A stretch of 15,321 nt of DNA from JBBSMX01 sp038232935 (GTDB taxonomy: Bacteria; Bacteroidota; Rhodothermia; Rhodothermales; JANQRZ01): contig JBBSMX010000102.1 of assembly GCA_038232935.1 (NCBI GenBank), forward strand, positions 1-15,321. The letters are read 5' to 3'. Numbering within the stretch: position 1 is the first letter of the stretch; every line of letters starts with the position of its first letter. The position numbers and the translations under genes are program-made. Of the stretch, positions 12,756 to 15,321 are shown piece by piece. The notes beneath the pieces are model-generated. The model worked only from the letters and a program-made list of their open reading frames with translations. It ran no database searches and had not been told where the DNA came from.

Positions 12756-13889
12756 ATGAACGTCCTCGCCCTCGAACCGTGGTACGGCGGCTCGCACCGC
12801 CACTTCCTCGACGGGCTCGTCCGCCACAGCGCGCACGACGTCCGCCTCGTCACGATGGCGAACCGCTACTGGAAGTGGCGGATGCAGGGCGGGGCCGTGA
12901 CCCTGTCGGCCAAGGCGCGGAAGGCGGCCGACGATGGCTTCGTGCCGAACGTGATCTTCGCCACGTCGATGGTCAACCTGCCGGCCTTCCTCGCGCTCAC
13001 GCGGGACCGGTTCGCGGGAACGCCGGTCGTCCTCTACTTCCACGAGAACCAGCTTACGTACCCCCTCCGCGATGGGGAAGAGCGCGATCTCACGTACGCC
13101 TACATCAACTACCTCTCGGCCCTCACGGCCGACCGCGTCGTGTTCAACTCGGCGTTCCACCGCGACGAGTTTTTCGAGGCCCTGCCGGAGCTGCTGCGTC
13201 GCTTCCCGGACTACACCCACCTCCGCACGGCGCAGCGCCTCCGCGACAAAAGCGCGGTCCTCCACCTCGGGCTCGACCTCGACGCCCTCGACCGGAACGC
13301 GCCGCTGCGGAAGCACGACGGTGGCTCGCCCATCGTCCTCTGGAACCAGCGGTGGGAGCACGACAAGAACCCCGAGGCGTTCTTCCGCACGATGAATCGG
13401 CTGGACGATGCCGGGGCCTCGTTCCGGCTCATCCTCGCAGGCGAGCGCTTCGAGGTGCAGCCGCCGGCGTTCGAGACGGCCTTCCGCCGCTACGCCGACC
13501 GGATCATCCACTACGGCTACGCCGAGGACCTCCCCGAGTACGCGAAGCTGCTCCACCGCGCCGACCTCGTCGTCTCGACGGCGCGGCACGAGTTCTTCGG
13601 CGTCGCCGTGATGGAGGCGATCCGCTGCGGCTGCCACCCGCTCCTGCCGGACCGGCTGACGTACCCGGAGCTGATACCGGAGCGGCTGCACCGCCCGCTC
13701 CTCCACGCGCCTGTGCTCTACGGCGACGAGGACGAACTGTTCGAGGTGCTGCGGCGGATCCTGGCGGGGGAGGAGCACCCGCTGCCTCCTTCGGTGTTGC
13801 GCGCGATTCCCGAGCCGCTCGCGTGGCCCGAGCAGGTCCGCGCCTACGATGCGTTGTTCGAGGAGGTCGCTGCCTCGGCTTCGTCGTAG
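12756..13889 (+). CDS. tRNA-queuosine alpha-mannosyltransferase-like glycosyltransferase (QTMAN/GTDC1, DUF3524)
   Basis: This encodes 377 residues. The N-terminal family domain is unmistakable: LEPWYGGSHRHFLDGLV (6-22), NRYWKWRMQGGA (36-47), VIFATSMVNLPAF (66-78) and VVLYFHENQLTYPL (91-104). The C-terminal GT4-type half follows: IVLWNQRWEHDKNPEAFF (193-210), RLILAGERF (224-232), IHYGY (251-255) and HEFFGVAVMEAIRCGC (278-293), whose E-x7-E motif would contact the sugar nucleotide. The human homologue adds mannose to queuosine-34 of tRNA-Asp from GDP-mannose. A matching role for this bacterial protein is inferred by family only. It is presumably cytoplasmic. The 3' 46 bp (13844-13889) overlap the convergent SET gene. 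ATG 12756 gives the exact family N-terminus. Confidence 0.92.
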   Translation: MNVLALEPWYGGSHRHFLDGLVRHSAHDVRLVTMANRYWKWRMQGGAVTLSAKARKAADDGFVPNVIFATSMVNLPAFLALTRDRFAGTPVVLYFHENQLTYPLRDGEERDLTYAYINYLSALTADRVVFNSAFHRDEFFEALPELLRRFPDYTHLRTAQRLRDKSAVLHLGLDLDALDRNAPLRKHDGGSPIVLWNQRWEHDKNPEAFFRTMNRLDDAGASFRLILAGERFEVQPPAFETAFRRYADRIIHYGYAEDLPEYAKLLHRADLVVSTARHEFFGVAVMEAIRCGCHPLLPDRLTYPELIPERLHRPLLHAPVLYGDEDELFEVLRRILAGEEHPLPPSVLRAIPEPLAWPEQVRAYDALFEEVAASASS

Positions 13890-14263
13890 AGGGTGATGCC
13901 TTTCCCGGCGGACTCAGCGTCGAAGGTGAGGTAGTTCGAGGTGAGCTCCTCGCCGGCCTCGATATCCCGGTTCGCGATCGTATACCGGCCCTCGGGGTCG
14001 TCGCAGTTGGGCGTGAGCGAGTGGTTCATGAACTTGGCGTTGTCGCCGCAGAACACGTAGATCCCCTCGGGCGAGAGGTAGCAGTACATCCGGAAGCGTG
14101 ACTGATACGGCTCTGGAAACCGCTCCAGTTCTTCCGGCTTGATTTTCCAGTCCGTAGCCGGGTTGAACTCCCAAAGGAGGGTGCCGGCGGCGATAGGATG
14201 TGGGGTGTACACTCCGACGCCGTGGATGGCGCTGTCGGACAGGTAGGTGGGGACGAGAAACAT
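13844..14263 (-). CDS. Small SET-domain protein
   Basis: This encodes 139 residues. SET motifs are present in order: GVGVYTPHPIAAGTLLWEF (15-33), IYVFCGDNAKFMNHSLTPNC (68-87, the N-H-S-x-x-P-N-C knot strand) and DIEAGEELTSNYLTF (100-114) with Tyr111 as the likely active-site residue. SET domains transfer methyl groups from SAM to lysine side chains. There is no pre-SET zinc cluster or post-SET Cys. Bacterial stand-alone SET proteins of this size are known, but their targets are mostly unknown. The start ATG 14263 (MFLVPTYLSDSA) gives the usual N-terminus. The frame stays open up to 14659 but encodes nothing SET-like there. The last 46 bp are antisense to the end of the mannosyltransferase gene. 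Confidence 0.9.
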   Translation of the reverse strand: MFLVPTYLSDSAIHGVGVYTPHPIAAGTLLWEFNPATDWKIKPEELERFPEPYQSRFRMYCYLSPEGIYVFCGDNAKFMNHSLTPNCDDPEGRYTIANRDIEAGEELTSNYLTFDAESAGKGITLYDEAEAATSSNNAS

Positions 14264-14700
14264 GGGATGAAGGACGATGAGAGAAGGGGAGTGCAGGGTG
14301 AAAATGCCTGCTAATACTACCACATCCTGCGCCGTCGGCGATGGGGTTGGCAGGGTCGGACTCCAATAAAAAAGGAGGTAGGGCGAGAGGGAGAGCGGGC
14401 CGGACGATCCCGCCGGAAAGTTGGGGCATTGCTGGCAGATCGCCCGACTACATGTGAAGCATTCGTAAAGAAAAGTGACCCTCGCGTGAGCGGTGGACAG
14501 ACTTTCGTGATGAACGCCGGTAGCGCGGAGCCCTACACTCAGAAGCCCATGCCAGCGGGCGCGCCAGTGGCTAGGCTGCTGCATGGGAACCACATCGCTG
14601 TGCGTGCTCAACGCTCCCGGAGCCCCCCTTTCGTCTTCGGATGTCCGGCCCTTCAACAACGCACGGCTCTCTTCACCATCTCATCTCGGAGGATAGATTT
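14264..14700. other. 437-bp divergent intergenic region
   Basis: No gene is supported here. The stretch must hold the promoters of both the SET gene (minus) and the propeller lipoprotein gene (plus). It has AT-richer islands at about 14312-14325 (GCTAATACTACC; on the minus strand TAGTATTA, a -10-like string) and at 14366-14376 (an A-run just before GGAGG). The open frames at 14429-14704 (plus) and 14264-14659 (minus) show no conserved motif and have low-complexity composition. Confidence 0.6.
14688..14692 (+). promoter_or_regulatory. Strong Shine-Dalgarno site
   Basis: GGAGG is followed by an 8-bp spacer (ATAGATTT) and ATG 14701. It fixes the start of the lipoprotein gene and is the clearest ribosome binding site in the window, where other genes show little or none. 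Confidence 0.8.
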
Positions 14701-15321
14701 ATGAAATGGAGCACGCAACGAAGCGTCTTCACGGCAGCCATTCTGGTCACGGGCCTGCTGGTAGCCCTGGTCGGCTGCGACGCAAACAGCCTCGACGCCA
14801 CCGACACCCTCAACGGTGCCGACGCGGCGGCGAGAGGCGGCAAGATCAACCTCAAGAGCGGAGCCGTCTTCAGTATGTCGAACGCTCGCGACGGCAACGA
14901 GATCGCCGCCTTCAGCCGGGCACCCGACGGCACCCTCACCCTCGCTGGTCGGTTCTCGACCGGCGGCACCGGCAGCGGGAGCTTCGAGGACACCGCCAAT
15001 GGCGTCATTCTCGGTAGCTCTCGGGGCGAGTCCTCGCCCAACAACCTGATCGGTGCGAGCAAGCTGCTCTTCGTCACCAACGCCGGCAGCAACAGCATCG
15101 CCGTGTTCGAGGTGAAGAAAGACAGGCTGGAACTCGTCGAGGTGCAGGACTCGGGCGGCGAGAAGCCCGTCAGCGTGACCGTCAACCGCGGCATCCTGTA
15201 CGTACTTCACAGCGGCGAGACCGAGGACGACCTCTTCGACGCGGGCGGCAACGTGATCGCCCAGAACTGCACGACCGGCGGCCTGCCGTCGATCACCGGC
15301 TTCCGCGTCAGCAACAGCGGA
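14701..15321 (+). CDS. Lipoprotein with lactonase-like beta-propeller, C-terminus beyond the window
   Basis: The frame is open to the last base (207 codons) with no stop. The N-terminus MKWSTQRSVF, a hydrophobic segment and the lipobox LVGC (Cys26) mark a lipoprotein. After a linker, propeller-type repeats appear: VFSMSNARDGNEIAAFSR (about 57-74) with PDGTLTLAGRFSTGGTGSG, then LLFVTNAGSNSIAVFEVKKD, LELVEVQDSGGEKPVSVTV, GILYVLHSG and SITGFRVSN. Alternation of 'VxNxxxNxIxxFxxxxDGxLxxxxxxxTGG' is typical of the 6-phosphogluconolactonase/YVTN-type seven-bladed propeller family (PF10282). Whether it hydrolyses lactones or serves as a surface protein is unknown, since the rest lies outside. A strong GGAGG precedes the ATG. 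Asp27 follows the lipidated Cys. Confidence 0.85.
   Translation, partial: MKWSTQRSVFTAAILVTGLLVALVGCDANSLDATDTLNGADAAARGGKINLKSGAVFSMSNARDGNEIAAFSRAPDGTLTLAGRFSTGGTGSGSFEDTANGVILGSSRGESSPNNLIGASKLLFVTNAGSNSIAVFEVKKDRLELVEVQDSGGEKPVSVTVNRGILYVLHSGETEDDLFDAGGNVIAQNCTTGGLPSITGFRVSNSG

Noticed and set aside
14429..14704. Plus-strand small gene before the propeller lipoprotein
   Set aside because: No motif, odd composition and overlap with the strong Shine-Dalgarno site and start of the next gene.

Overview
The window is GC-rich, gene-dense bacterial DNA. Two proteins end in Por/type IX secretion (T9SS) C-terminal sorting domains, there are several alternative GTG starts, and Shine-Dalgarno sites are mostly weak. 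Together with VCBS/FG-GAP and Rax2-like secreted proteins this points to a halophilic or marine member of the Rhodothermota/Bacteroidota (Rhodothermales-like). The lineage is inferred from gene content and style; there is no rRNA here to confirm it.

Layout. The left edge carries the first 23 codons of an IS110-family transposase reading out of the window (minus strand). The end of that element abuts a 5'-truncated gene for a secreted beta-propeller-type protein with a T9SS tail (132-995). A bipartite hairpin follows, then two tandem paralogous LuxR-type regulators (1157-2224 and 2227-3366). Converging on them, and sharing a CTAG stop palindrome, is a minus-strand block. Read in transcription order it is: FG-GAP/T9SS secreted protein (10174-8453), O-methyltransferase (8448-7390), peptidase E (7262-6516), patatin-like lipase (6348-5470, possibly from 6516), MltF-like lytic transglycosylase lipoprotein (5425-3806) and YjbQ (3800-3363). 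An 88-bp tract of eleven 8-bp repeats sits directly on the patatin start, between it and the stop of peptidase E. A TGATG stop/start overlap would place that tract inside the patatin coding frame.

The right half holds small conserved genes: DUF4870 membrane protein (minus) divergent from a DUF2188 protein with a C-terminal membrane helix (plus), a DUF1801 protein (minus), ComF (minus), an unrecognised 78-residue protein (plus), a tRNA-queuosine mannosyltransferase-like glycosyltransferase (plus), a small SET-domain protein (minus) that overlaps the 3' end of the glycosyltransferase gene antisense, a 437-bp intergenic region, and a lipoprotein with lactonase-like beta-propeller repeats that runs off the right edge.

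No CRISPR array, tRNA, rRNA, prophage or recognisable defence system was seen. The most interesting structures are the octamer tract at the patatin gene (a possible phase-variation switch), the IS110 junction, an in-frame deletion in one of two tandem regulators, a dispersed palindrome present twice, and the antisense gene overlap at the SET gene.
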